Source: an uncultured Clostridia bacterium
GTDB lineage: Bacteria; Bacillota; Clostridia; Christensenellales; Aristaeellaceae
Length of the DNA stretch: 64,000 nt
Assembly: GCA_934662505.1 (NCBI GenBank)
Contig: CAKUKE010000006.1
Span: forward strand, 42,292-106,291
Direction of reading: 5' to 3'
Shown here: positions 51,330-58,969 of the stretch, one piece after another
How the letters are laid out: each line of letters begins with the position of its first letter
How positions within the stretch are numbered: the stretch's first letter is position 1
Made by a program: the position numbers and the translations under genes
Notes under the pieces: generated by a model
Database searches by the model: none
What the model was told of the DNA's origin: nothing
What the model saw: the letters and a program-made list of their open reading frames with translations, nothing else

Positions 51330-52115
51330 TTACACTTCCATTTTCGAGCACTTTTGTATTTCTCCCGTGTGCGCATCCATCGTTACATCATAGACATGAT
51401 CGATATCCTTCCAGAACCGGATGCACCATACCGGTCTGTCCGGATTGTTGATCAGATAAAATGTCTGTGTTTTCTTCCACGGCTTGAGGGAAGACAGGGT
51501 CTGGTTCTGTTCTGCGTACCTTGCTGCAATGAGCAGCGCAGCAGCCTCTGAAATGCTGTTTTCATCCGGAAGCCCGCACCGCTCCTTTTCAAGAAGACGG
51601 TCAAACAAAGGATACTTATAGGGCATCCACTCGGCGTTGACGGTATGCGTCCTGAACACTTCCAGTTCCCAGTGCGCGTCGATGACGGATGAAAGCCATG
51701 CTTTCTGTTCAAGCGTCCAGTCGCCGAAAAAACCGCCTTCCGGGCAGAAAGCACTGCACAGCTCACCATAATAGGCGTCCATGGAATGATCCGTGTTATA
51801 GGTCACCTTGATCTGATCTTCATCCAGATTCTCCGGAACGGATACGGTATAGATGGCAACGTTCGAGTATTTCCATTTGAAGGAAAACACCATCGTTCCC
51901 TCCTGTGCGGTATCTGCCGTGCAGGTGTACAGCCGAGGATCATACACTGCGTCGTTTTCCAGCTTTTCCTGCGCGATCAGGTGCGCACGTTCAACCGTTT
52001 CGTTTTCAAACGGCTGATCAGCCGGCGTGACCGTTTCTTCGGCGACGGATGCGTTCAGACACGCAAGAACACATAGCAGGGTCAAAAGAAATGCAATTCT
52101 CTTTTTCATTTTCAT
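51330..52115 (-). CDS. Secreted protein with PepSY-like C-terminus, unknown function
   Basis: 261 aa. Signal peptide (..LLTLLCVLACLNASVA|EE). The mature part has an N-terminal helical stretch (ENETVERAHLIAQEKLENDA) and a C-terminal segment RPVWCIRFWKDIDHVYDVTM followed by DAHTGEI, the typical end of a PepSY-type unit. Five cysteines may form disulfides. Monocistronic between a weak promoter and a terminator. No family assigned. Confidence 0.8.
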   Translation of the reverse strand: MKMKKRIAFLLTLLCVLACLNASVAEETVTPADQPFENETVERAHLIAQEKLENDAVYDPRLYTCTADTAQEGTMVFSFKWKYSNVAIYTVSVPENLDEDQIKVTYNTDHSMDAYYGELCSAFCPEGGFFGDWTLEQKAWLSSVIDAHWELEVFRTHTVNAEWMPYKYPLFDRLLEKERCGLPDENSISEAAALLIAARYAEQNQTLSSLKPWKKTQTFYLINNPDRPVWCIRFWKDIDHVYDVTMDAHTGEIQKCSKMEV

Positions 52116-52165
52116 TGTTCACGCTCCTTCCAACTGGCGCGTTCGCAACGCAACAGAATATCTTT

Positions 52166-52194
52166 ATGGTACACCCTCTGCATTCCAAAGTCTA
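52166..52194 (-). promoter_or_regulatory. Possible promoter of the secreted-protein gene
   Basis: Minus strand TAGACT (52189-52194), 17-base spacer, TACCAT (52166-52171). Weak match. Confidence 0.4.
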
Positions 52195-52353
52195 CCGGTC
52201 AAATGTAAATCCTGCATCCCCTCACCGCCCGACCGTCCTCCGCCCAGGCGGAACGGTACGCCCCCGCAACGGCTCCTGCTGAAGCGCATCCGGCGGATGC
52301 ACCCGGCGCGCCTGCACACGCGCATCAGCATGCACGTCGGCAGCATGAATACA
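52195..52353. other. GC-rich interval without recognised gene
   Basis: Between the promoter of the secreted-protein gene and the terminator of the acetyltransferase gene. No ORF with a ribosome-binding site or family resemblance was seen; it marks the junction to AT-rich DNA. Confidence 0.4.
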
Positions 52354-52382
52354 GCAAAAGATCCGCCTCAGATGAGGCGGAT
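52354..52382 (-). terminator. Terminator of the AT-rich acetyltransferase gene
   Basis: Perfect 10-bp palindromic stem ATCCGCCTCA/TGAGGCGGAT with a 2-base loop and CTTTT on the minus strand. It lies about 100 bases after the stop codon. Confidence 0.65.
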
Positions 52383-52488
52383 GATGTGTGTACGACAAAA
52401 TCTCGTTTTTCGGCCGATTTTCGGGAGTGTGTCGGATGATAAGTACTTTTTAACTCGTACATTTCCGACGATCTCGATAAACTGGAAT

Positions 52489-53025
52489 TTACCGAATAAC
52501 CTTTTCAAACCGAAACATTCCGTCTGGAAACTGCTCGTCCTGCTTTTCAGCATTTATTTCCGGATCATTGGGGTCTTGGTGATATTTGTTAAAGAACTCT
52601 ACGATGTGAAAACCACATCTGTTCACATAAAAATGGATGTTCCGCTGCTCGAAATAGGGCGTTACGGTTTCCCAGACTTTCACTTCTGGATATAACTTCT
52701 CAACTTCGCACCATGCAGCATACCCGATGCCTTTGCTATGAACTGATGGCGCAATGAAAAGAAGATCTAGGTCGCCTTTTTCACCCTCGACTTTAATCAC
52801 AACACCGCCTACTTTTTTGCCATCGAGTACGATGCGGTAAGCTTCACCATCGTCAATGGACTGCTCAATCGTTTCTCGTGATATAATCTGTCCATCTTCC
52901 TCAAAATGATTATCTCTAAGGCCAAATTCTTCCAGGGCACCGTAATTGAAGGCTTCCTGATTGTCTAAAACAAATTGCTCTCTATCACTGTGTTCAAGGG
53001 GGCGCAACTGCACAATAGTAGTCAT
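52489..53025 (-). CDS. GNAT family N-acetyltransferase
   Basis: 178 aa. The GNAT core is visible in KVGGVVIKVEGEKGDLDLLF, LFIAPSVHSKGIGYAAWCEVE (acetyl-CoA loop S-K-G-I-G) and NIHFYVNRCGFHIVEFF. The gene is markedly AT-richer than its neighbours, with codons such as AAA and ATT, which suggests recent transfer. ATG with AGGAG. Substrate unknown. Confidence 0.88.
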   Translation of the reverse strand: MTTIVQLRPLEHSDREQFVLDNQEAFNYGALEEFGLRDNHFEEDGQIISRETIEQSIDDGEAYRIVLDGKKVGGVVIKVEGEKGDLDLLFIAPSVHSKGIGYAAWCEVEKLYPEVKVWETVTPYFEQRNIHFYVNRCGFHIVEFFNKYHQDPNDPEINAEKQDEQFPDGMFRFEKVIR

Positions 53026-53057
53026 GTCTTTACTCCTAAAAATTCCGATTTGTTTTA

Positions 53058-53086
53058 ATTATGGAATACTTCTCAAATCATTTCAA
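53058..53086 (-). promoter_or_regulatory. Promoter of the GNAT gene
   Basis: Minus strand TTGAAA (53081-53086), 17-base spacer, CATAAT (53058-53063). Confidence 0.7.
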
Positions 53087-53102
53087 CATTGTGAGACGAA
53101 TA

Positions 53103-53137
53103 GCAAAAATAGTGGTCTATAGAACATATAGACCACT
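53103..53137 (-). terminator. Terminator of the tRNA operon
   Basis: Perfect 10-bp stem AGTGGTCTAT/ATAGACCACT, 7-base loop, then ATTTTTG on the minus strand. Confidence 0.88.
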
Positions 53138-53142
53138 GCATT

Positions 53143-53218
53143 TGGTGCGCCATCAGGGACTCGAACCCGGGACACCCTGATTAAGAGTCAGGTGCTCTAC
53201 CAACTGAGCTAATGGCGC
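53143..53218 (-). tRNA. tRNA-Lys (CTT), copy 2
   Basis: Cloverleaf with 7-bp acceptor GCGCCAT/ATGGCGC, anticodon loop CTCTTAA (CTT), T-loop GGTTCGAGTCC and encoded CCA. Identical to the next tRNA upstream. Confidence 0.95.
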
Positions 53219-53326
53219 ATAGGGAAAGATCAACTTTCCCTTCTGGCACAGCCGCCGCACTTTCCCAGCCGAACAGCCAGGCGATAAAGCGCTGACCGCT
53301 TGGGGGATCGGTGCTGCGGAGACTGC

Positions 53327-53402
53327 TGGTGCGCCATCAGGGACTCGAACCCGGGACACCCTGATTAAGAGTCAGGTGCTCTACCAACTGAGCTAATGGC
53401 GC
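53327..53402 (-). tRNA. tRNA-Lys (CTT), copy 1
   Basis: Same sequence as the copy at 53143-53218, CCA encoded. The 108-base spacer between the copies carries a small AGGGAAAG/CTTTCCCT hairpin. Confidence 0.95.
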
Positions 53403-53444
53403 ATAGGCGGGTGAAAACATGTGCTGCGGTTCACACCCGCTGAC

Positions 53445-53518
<74 letters not shown>

Positions 53519-53522
53519 GAAA

Positions 53523-53598
53523 TGGAGCGGTAGACGAGGCTCGGACTCGCGACCTCCACCTTGGCAAGGTGGCGCTCTACCAACTGAGCTACTACCGC
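53523..53598 (-). tRNA. tRNA-Gly (GCC)
   Basis: Acceptor GCGGTAG/CTACCGC, anticodon loop TTGCCAA (GCC), encoded CCA, 4 bases from the next tRNA. Confidence 0.95.
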
Positions 53599-53615
53599 GT
53601 AAATGAGGGGGCGTC

Positions 53616-53699
53616 TGGTGCGGACGAAGAGACTTGAACTCTTACGTCATAAGACACTGGAACCTAAATCCAGCGCGTCTGCCATTCCGCCACGCCCGC
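53616..53699 (-). tRNA. tRNA-Leu (TAG)
   Basis: 84 bases with a long variable arm (class II). Anticodon loop TTTAGGT (TAG), acceptor GCGGGCG/CGTCCGC, encoded CCA. Confidence 0.94.
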
Positions 53700-53723
53700 T
53701 TGCCTTTTGCATGCCCCGAAGGG

Positions 53724-53799
53724 TGGTGACCCATCGGAGATTCGAACTCCGGACACCTTGATTAAAAGTCAAGTGCTCTGCCAACTGAGCTAATGGGTC
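53724..53799 (-). tRNA. tRNA-Lys (TTT)
   Basis: Acceptor GACCCAT/ATGGGTC, anticodon loop CTTTTAA (TTT), encoded CCA. Confidence 0.95.
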
Positions 53800-53803
53800 A
53801 AGG

Positions 53804-53878
53804 TGGCTGGGGTGGCAGGGATCGAACCTACGAATGCGGGAGTCAAAGTCCCGTGCCTTACCGCTTGGCTACACCCCA
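53804..53878 (-). tRNA. tRNA-Gln (TTG)
   Basis: Acceptor TGGGGTG/CACCCCA, anticodon loop CTTTGAC (TTG), encoded CCA. Confidence 0.95.
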
Positions 53879-53969
53879 ATGTCGGCAAAACCCGCACCCC
53901 TGACTCATAAGGGAAGGACGCACATGCACCGTTCCGGTTCCTGACGCACCGCCCGATCAAGCAGGAAAA

Positions 53970-54046
53970 TGGGGTGGGTGGTGGGAGTTGAACCCACGAT
54001 TTCCAGAGCCACAATCTGGCGCTCTAACCACTGAACTACACCCACC
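53970..54046 (-). tRNA. tRNA-His (GTG)
   Basis: Acceptor GTGGGTG/CACCCAC with the extra 5' G opposite discriminator C, the histidine identity pair. Anticodon loop TTGTGGC (GTG), encoded CCA. Confidence 0.95.
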
Positions 54047-54062
54047 ATGCCAAGTGCGAGGC

Positions 54063-54139
<77 letters not shown>

Positions 54140-54206
54140 ATGCCACCGCGGAACAGCGTTCAGGCAGACTTTCTGAACGAAAGCCATCCCTGCTGACAAG
54201 GATAGA

Positions 54207-54235
54207 TTTTACTATACCCTGTCTGAATTGTCAAG
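54207..54235 (-). promoter_or_regulatory. Strong promoter of the nine-tRNA operon
   Basis: Minus strand TTGACA (54230-54235), 17-base spacer, TAAAAT (54207-54212), about 68 bases before tRNA-Arg. Confidence 0.88.
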
Positions 54236-54278
54236 CGTTTTTTCGCTCTTTTCCGTATTTTTTATTTTTGCCCGGCGC

Positions 54279-54307
54279 GCCCCCGGGGCGGCTGCCGCCC
54301 CGGGGGC
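54279..54307 (-). terminator. Very stable GC hairpin after the YloV-like small gene
   Basis: Perfect 13-bp stem GCCCCCGGGGCGG/CCGCCCCGGGGGC with a 3-base loop. No T-run follows directly (GCGCCGGGCAAAAA), so it may halt polymerase poorly but protect the mRNA end and separate this operon from the tRNA promoter. Confidence 0.6.
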
Positions 54308-54318
54308 ACACACGCCGC

Positions 54319-54570
54319 TCAGCCGTGAAGCCCCCGCGCCTGTCTGTCCATGTCCTCCACAACGATGTCGTAAATTTCTCCAAGCGAGGCGCAGTATTCC
54401 AGCACCTGCCAGGGCTCGTTGGTATGGAAATGGATCTTGATCAGCTCGTCGTCGCCCACAGCCAGCAGGCAATCGCCCTTGAAGTGGGTGGTAAAGTACG
54501 CGTTGATCTGATCCTCATCCAGTCCTTTTCCCTCGATGAGCAGCTGGGTATCGTACTTGAATTCAATCAT
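54319..54570 (-). CDS. Small protein matching the C-terminal domain of YloV/FakA (DAK2-type) proteins
   Basis: 83 aa. FKYDTQLLIEG, LDEDQINAYFTTHFKGDCLL, VGDDELIKIHFHTNEPWQVL, EYCASLGEIYDIVVEDM matches the last part of YloV/FakA-like kinases, where it follows the DAK2 nucleotide-binding domain; here that domain is missing. ATG with AAAGGAG inside the end of rarA (8-base overlap). It may assist a full-length FakA encoded elsewhere, together with the DegV protein at 39819. That is inference. Confidence 0.8.
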   Translation of the reverse strand: MIEFKYDTQLLIEGKGLDEDQINAYFTTHFKGDCLLAVGDDELIKIHFHTNEPWQVLEYCASLGEIYDIVVEDMDRQARGLHG

Positions 54571-55906
54571 GGCGTTTCTCCTTTGCTTCTTTCTGCCCGT
54601 CCCGATCTTTCCGCTTGACGATCTTCGCCTCGTGTCCCTGATCGGACGGACGGTAATACACGGTGTTTTCCATGCCTCTGGGCATGTAATTCTGCCGCAC
54701 CCAGTGGCCGGGAAAATCATGGGGATAAAGATAAGCGTCGCCCGTTTTGACCCCTACCCGTGCGCTGCCGGCGTAATGGTCATCCCGCAGATACTCGGGC
54801 ACCGCGCCGTACCCGCCCTTTTCCGCGTCCGCCTGCGCCGCCGCCATGGCGGCGACCACGCTGTTGGACTTGGGACTTTCGCACACGGCGATGATGGCCT
54901 GCGTCAGCGGCAGACGGGCTTCGGGCAGCCCCATCATTTCCAGCGCCTGCGCCGCCGCCACCGCCTGCAGCATGGCCACGGGATTGGCCAACCCCACGTC
55001 CTCACTGGCGTGCGCGATGATGCGCCGTGCCAGCGAACGGGGATCCGCTCCGGCATAGAGCAGCCGGGAAAACCACAAAAGCGCCGCGTCGCTGTCGCTG
55101 CCCCGCATGGATTTGCAGAAAGCGGACAGCATGTCATAAAACTGGGTGTCATCGCACCGCAGGATCGGTTTCTGAATGCTCTCCTGCGCCACATCCAGCG
55201 TCACGTGGATCCTGCCGCCCACGGTATGGGTAGTCAGCGCCGCCAGCTCCAGCGCATTGAGCGCCGTGCGCACATCGCCCCCCGCCACATGCGCGATGTG
55301 GCGCAGCGCATCCTCATCCGCATCCACGGCCATCTCGCCCAGCCCCCGTTCCCGGTCGGCCAGCGCCTCGCGCAGGATCGCCGTCACGTCCTCCTCCCGC
55401 AGGGGTTCAAAGGCAAACACCCGGCACCGGCTGACGATGGCGGGGGTCATGGAGGTCATGGGGTTTTCCGTGGTGGAACCGATAAAGCGGATGAGCCCCT
55501 CCTCCATGGCAGGCAAAATGGAATCGCTTTGCGCCTTGGACCAGCGGTGGCATTCATCCAGCAGCAGGTACGTCGCCTGTCCGTACAGCTTCCGCCGCTC
55601 CGAGGCGGCCTGCAATTGCTCCCGCACGTCGGCCACGCCGCTGGTGACCGCGTTCATTTTCACAAAAGCCGCCTTCGTCATGTGGGCGATCACGCTGGCC
55701 AGCGTCGTTTTGCCGCACCCCGGCGGGCCGTAAAAAATGCAGCTGGTCAGGCGATCCGCCTCGATCGCCCGCCGCAAAAGACGTCCCGGCCCCACAATGT
55801 GCGTCTGCCCGAAAAATTCGTCCAGACTGCGGGGGCGCATCCGATCCGCCAGTGGGGTGAGTTTGCGATCCTCCGGCCTTTCCGCAAAGTCAAATAAACT
55901 GTCCAT
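54563..55906 (-). CDS. rarA: Replication-associated recombination protein A (RarA/MgsA)
   Basis: 447 aa AAA+ clamp-loader-like ATPase acting at stalled forks. N-terminal ADRMRPRSLDEFFGQTHIVG, Walker A FYGPPGCGKTT, Walker B YLLLDECHRW, sensor GSTTENPMTS, and the C-terminal MgsA region (HASEDVGLANPVAMLQAVAA and PKSNSVVAAMAAA). Start 4 bases after the nitroreductase stop. Basic C-terminal tail (KRKDRDGQKEAKEKRHD). Confidence 0.95.
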   Translation of the reverse strand: MDSLFDFAERPEDRKLTPLADRMRPRSLDEFFGQTHIVGPGRLLRRAIEADRLTSCIFYGPPGCGKTTLASVIAHMTKAAFVKMNAVTSGVADVREQLQAASERRKLYGQATYLLLDECHRWSKAQSDSILPAMEEGLIRFIGSTTENPMTSMTPAIVSRCRVFAFEPLREEDVTAILREALADRERGLGEMAVDADEDALRHIAHVAGGDVRTALNALELAALTTHTVGGRIHVTLDVAQESIQKPILRCDDTQFYDMLSAFCKSMRGSDSDAALLWFSRLLYAGADPRSLARRIIAHASEDVGLANPVAMLQAVAAAQALEMMGLPEARLPLTQAIIAVCESPKSNSVVAAMAAAQADAEKGGYGAVPEYLRDDHYAGSARVGVKTGDAYLYPHDFPGHWVRQNYMPRGMENTVYYRPSDQGHEAKIVKRKDRDGQKEAKEKRHD

Positions 55907-55909
55907 CCC

Positions 55910-56674
55910 TTATTCCCGATCCTCCGCCAGCAGGGTGGCCGCCGTCTGCCCCTCGCCCCAGAAGACCACATGCTCCTTTTCCTGCGCCCCCAGCGACATA
56001 TGCAGCATGGCGATGCCCATATCCAGTTCATGAGCGCCCAGCCCTGTGCGCAGAAGCTGCAGGGTGCGGCCGGCATAGTTCATTTTCCACGGCTGCAGGT
56101 TCATGGCGGAAGGAGCGATGCGCACACATTCTGCGGCGCTGTAGGCCCACAGCGGCCAGTCCTCGGGCTTGCCGGTGCACATGGCCTGCAGGCTTTTGCG
56201 CCGGCGCTCCCCCCTGCTTCCTTCGGCGGGCACGCCCAGCGCCATCACGCCCATAAGCCGCTCGCCGGTTTGCAGACGCACGTCCACCGCCCGTCTGCGA
56301 TAGGTGCCCGTCACCCAGCAGGTGCCCAGCCCCAGCGCCACCGCCTCCAGCGCGAAGGCCTCGCCGGATATGCCCAGGCACGCAGCCGCGTGAGGCGCCT
56401 TCTCATCCGCAATCAGCGCAGCGTACCGCTCTGTTCCAATGATGGTATCCACAAACGGCACGGTACGGTACAGCTTTTTATCTTCGCAATCGCTCATTTC
56501 AATGCGGCAGCCGGGCAGGCACACCCGGGCGGCGGCATAGCTCAGTGCGCTTTTCTGCGCGGCGTCCGGCGCGCACTGAAACGTACGCACACTTTCCCGC
56601 CGCCCCGTAGCCGCATAAAAACGCGCGCGTTGGGCAGGGGAATAAAAGCCGGTTAACGGACAGACTTCCATCAT
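55910..56674 (-). CDS. Nitroreductase family protein
   Basis: 254 aa flavin enzyme. TGRRESVRTFQCAP near the N-terminus and the paired C-terminal motif APSAMNLQPWKMNYAG are FMN-binding signatures; CLGISGEAFALEAVALGLGTCWV is the typical dimer helix. Lacks the usual single-domain spacing, matching the longer two-part nitroreductases of Clostridia. ATG with GGGAGGG. Same transcript as rarA. Confidence 0.88.
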   Translation of the reverse strand: MMEVCPLTGFYSPAQRARFYAATGRRESVRTFQCAPDAAQKSALSYAAARVCLPGCRIEMSDCEDKKLYRTVPFVDTIIGTERYAALIADEKAPHAAACLGISGEAFALEAVALGLGTCWVTGTYRRRAVDVRLQTGERLMGVMALGVPAEGSRGERRRKSLQAMCTGKPEDWPLWAYSAAECVRIAPSAMNLQPWKMNYAGRTLQLLRTGLGAHELDMGIAMLHMSLGAQEKEHVVFWGEGQTAATLLAEDRE

Positions 56675-56693
56675 CGTTCAACCCTCCCACCGT

Positions 56694-56725
56694 ATTGTAG
56701 CACGGCGGTGTGACGCGGCTGTCAA
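56694..56725 (-). promoter_or_regulatory. Extended -10 promoter of the nitroreductase-rarA operon
   Basis: Minus strand TGCTACAAT (-10 TACAAT at 56694-56699) with TTGACA 20 bases upstream (56720-56725). The long spacer is offset by the extended -10 TGC. Confidence 0.65.
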
Positions 56726-56790
56726 GCGAGTTTTACATTAGCGTTATGAATTGGTTAAAATTGCCCCGTCCGCACCATGAAGGGAAAAGC

Positions 56791-56828
56791 AAAAGTCCCG
56801 CCTGCCTTGACGGCAGCGGGACTTTTTT
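56791..56828 (-). terminator. Terminator of the SH3 lipoprotein gene
   Basis: AAAAGTCCCGC-TGCC/GGCA-GCGGGACTTTT stem with one bulged base; T-runs on both strands (longer on plus). Lies 30 bases after the stop codon. Confidence 0.8.
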
Positions 56829-56860
56829 GTCCGTACGGTTGCGCCCGTTTTCAGAAGGGT

Positions 56861-58855
56861 TCAGTTTTTCAGATATGCCTCCTTGATAAGCCCCCGGCAG
56901 GGCTTTCCCTGCACCGTGGCCTCCACGTAGCAGTAGGTCAGCCCCTCATCCCGCGTCCAGGTGCGCAGCACCGTCACCTTCGTTCCCTTTTCCAGCGTAC
57001 GCGCCTTCTCCCCCTTAAGCGTTACGGGATCCTCCAGCAGCGTCGCCTGCCGGGTGGTGACTGCGGGCGTTTTCTCAAACCCCGCCTCCGGCACGACCGT
57101 CCACGCCTGACGCAGCGCAGCGTCCGTCCGGCTGTCCACCCATCCCGTCCGATAGCGGTAGGCGCTGGTTTCGTAAAAAATCATCAGCCAGTCCCCTTCC
57201 CGGCAAAGCACGCCGACCCAGTCCTTCAGGCTCACGGACGCCTTGCCATTGGCCGACCGACTGCCGTCCGGCGCCGTGTAAACGGAACAGGAAACGTCCT
57301 TTTCCGGCCGGATGTACAGCGCCTGTCCCGCAGGTGCAAGGCCTTCCATCCGTTTTCTGTCAAACAGCGAACCGCCTATGCTGTCCGTATCCACACGGGA
57401 GACGTGGATATCCAGCAGTCCCCGGATCCGCGATGCATCCCGGTCTTCCAGCCCCTGAAAGCTGAGAAACGCGCCGGCGTTGTGCCAGCCAGACGGCGGA
57501 TTGTACAGCACGGCGTCCTCCAGCATGCAAGCCGCCACGCCCAGATCGCGGCACAGATAATACCGCACCTGCCAAATGTCCCCCGACCGTTCCAGCCGGA
57601 TGTCCAGCCCTTCCCCGTCGTCCGGGCTGAAAATGCGCACCACCTCGCCTTCCATGCAGGTGAAACGGGGGTATGCTGTCTCCCCGGCGTCGGGAGTGTA
57701 GGTCATGTCCAGCTTCAGCATGGTCGGCTCGATCAGCGCAGGGTTTTCCCACACCGTTTCCCATGCGCCGCCCTTTTTCTGCTGGTAGGCCAGCGTCCGC
57801 ATGGATTCGTTTTTCAATAGCACGAACCGTTCACCGTCGCCGACCTGCGCCTCGCACTCCACCGTGGTCGGGGTCTGCTTTTCCCCCACCAGCTCCTCAA
57901 TGGCTTCATCGATCCGCACCGTGCTCATGGCGCATTGGCCGGTTCGGGTCACGGTGGGCTTTCTGTATTGCCACGCATCATCATCCATAACGTAATGATA
58001 GCAGATGCTGCCGTATGCGTCCGACAGGGTAAGGGTCACGTCTTCCCGCGTCACCACCGCCTCGATCCGGTTGGTTTCCACCCCGTCCGCCTTGCGGATG
58101 CGGGTATACACGGCCGTACCCGTCGCGCCGTTTTCATAGCGGGTGATGCCGTCCTTCGCCGCCGTCACCCATTCTTCCGGGCTGTCGGGATCCTTTTTCC
58201 ACGACTGGGTATACAGGTAGGTTTCTCCGTCCTCCTGCCACTCCACGACCCGATCGGCGCCGCTGTAATGATAGCGCTCCTCCAGCGAATAGATCAGCAG
58301 ATTGGACGCAGGAACATACATGCGGCTTTCCGTATCGGTATCCACCTGCACGGGCAGGGGCTCCTCCGCCCTCCGCCCGCAGGACGTCAGATAGGCCTGT
58401 GTCTGCTGTTCAAGCGCCGCTTTGATCTCCTTGTCCGCCCGGGCGCTCCAGTCATTGTCAAAAAACAGCTTTTCATATCTGGCAGGCATGATGGTCTGTA
58501 TTTCGCTGTAATCCTCGATCTCCAGCACGTCCGCCAACTCGTACCCGTTTTCCGTCTGCCGGGCGACCACGGTGCAGGGGCCGCCCCAGCCTGAGCGAAC
58601 CACAAAGCAGCCGTCCGCAAACGCATAGCTGCCGACGCTGGCAGCCAGATACACGTAGGTCAGCCCGTTTTTTTCCTCCGTGCCCAGCACACTGTGTCCC
58701 TCTGCCTGAACCGGAGCGCCATAAAGGGTATTGGTGGTCAGCAGTCCTTCATGGATCACGTCCTCCAGCGTACGCTGCACCGGTGTCTCGCCCAGCGCAG
58801 GCACGCAGCCCGCCAGCAGGCACAGCGCAAGCGCCCATGCCACCCATCTTTTCAT
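56861..58855 (-). CDS. Putative lipoprotein with C-terminal SH3-like domains
   Basis: 664 aa. N-terminus MKRWVAWALALCLLAGCVPA has a lipobox LLAGC (Cys17). The body is beta-rich without recognised family. The C-terminal third contains two SH3-type units: GQALYIRPEKDVSCSVYTAP..GVLCREGDWLMIFYE..RTGWVDS and ATLLEDPVTLKGEKARTLEK..KVTVLRTWTRDEGLTYCYV..GLIKEAYL, similar to the SH3 unit of the L,D-transpeptidase at 5976. Likely surface protein that contacts peptidoglycan. Start preceded by AGGGGCGGA. Confidence 0.78.
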   Translation of the reverse strand: MKRWVAWALALCLLAGCVPALGETPVQRTLEDVIHEGLLTTNTLYGAPVQAEGHSVLGTEEKNGLTYVYLAASVGSYAFADGCFVVRSGWGGPCTVVARQTENGYELADVLEIEDYSEIQTIMPARYEKLFFDNDWSARADKEIKAALEQQTQAYLTSCGRRAEEPLPVQVDTDTESRMYVPASNLLIYSLEERYHYSGADRVVEWQEDGETYLYTQSWKKDPDSPEEWVTAAKDGITRYENGATGTAVYTRIRKADGVETNRIEAVVTREDVTLTLSDAYGSICYHYVMDDDAWQYRKPTVTRTGQCAMSTVRIDEAIEELVGEKQTPTTVECEAQVGDGERFVLLKNESMRTLAYQQKKGGAWETVWENPALIEPTMLKLDMTYTPDAGETAYPRFTCMEGEVVRIFSPDDGEGLDIRLERSGDIWQVRYYLCRDLGVAACMLEDAVLYNPPSGWHNAGAFLSFQGLEDRDASRIRGLLDIHVSRVDTDSIGGSLFDRKRMEGLAPAGQALYIRPEKDVSCSVYTAPDGSRSANGKASVSLKDWVGVLCREGDWLMIFYETSAYRYRTGWVDSRTDAALRQAWTVVPEAGFEKTPAVTTRQATLLEDPVTLKGEKARTLEKGTKVTVLRTWTRDEGLTYCYVEATVQGKPCRGLIKEAYLKN

Positions 58856-58927
58856 TCGTTTCGTCCGCCCCTTTCGCTCTTCTGCCTACTAAACGAACCC
58901 GGTATGGAAAATCTTCCCGGGAAAGGC

Positions 58928-58961
58928 AAAAACGCGCAGCCTGTCTGGGCAGGCGGCGCGC
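58928..58961 (-). terminator. Terminator of the GH95 gene
   Basis: CGCGC..CCTG/CAGG..GCGCG stem with a 2x2 internal loop, followed by T5 on the minus strand, 9 bases after the stop codon. Confidence 0.82.
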
Positions 58962-58969
58962 CTTTGGTT

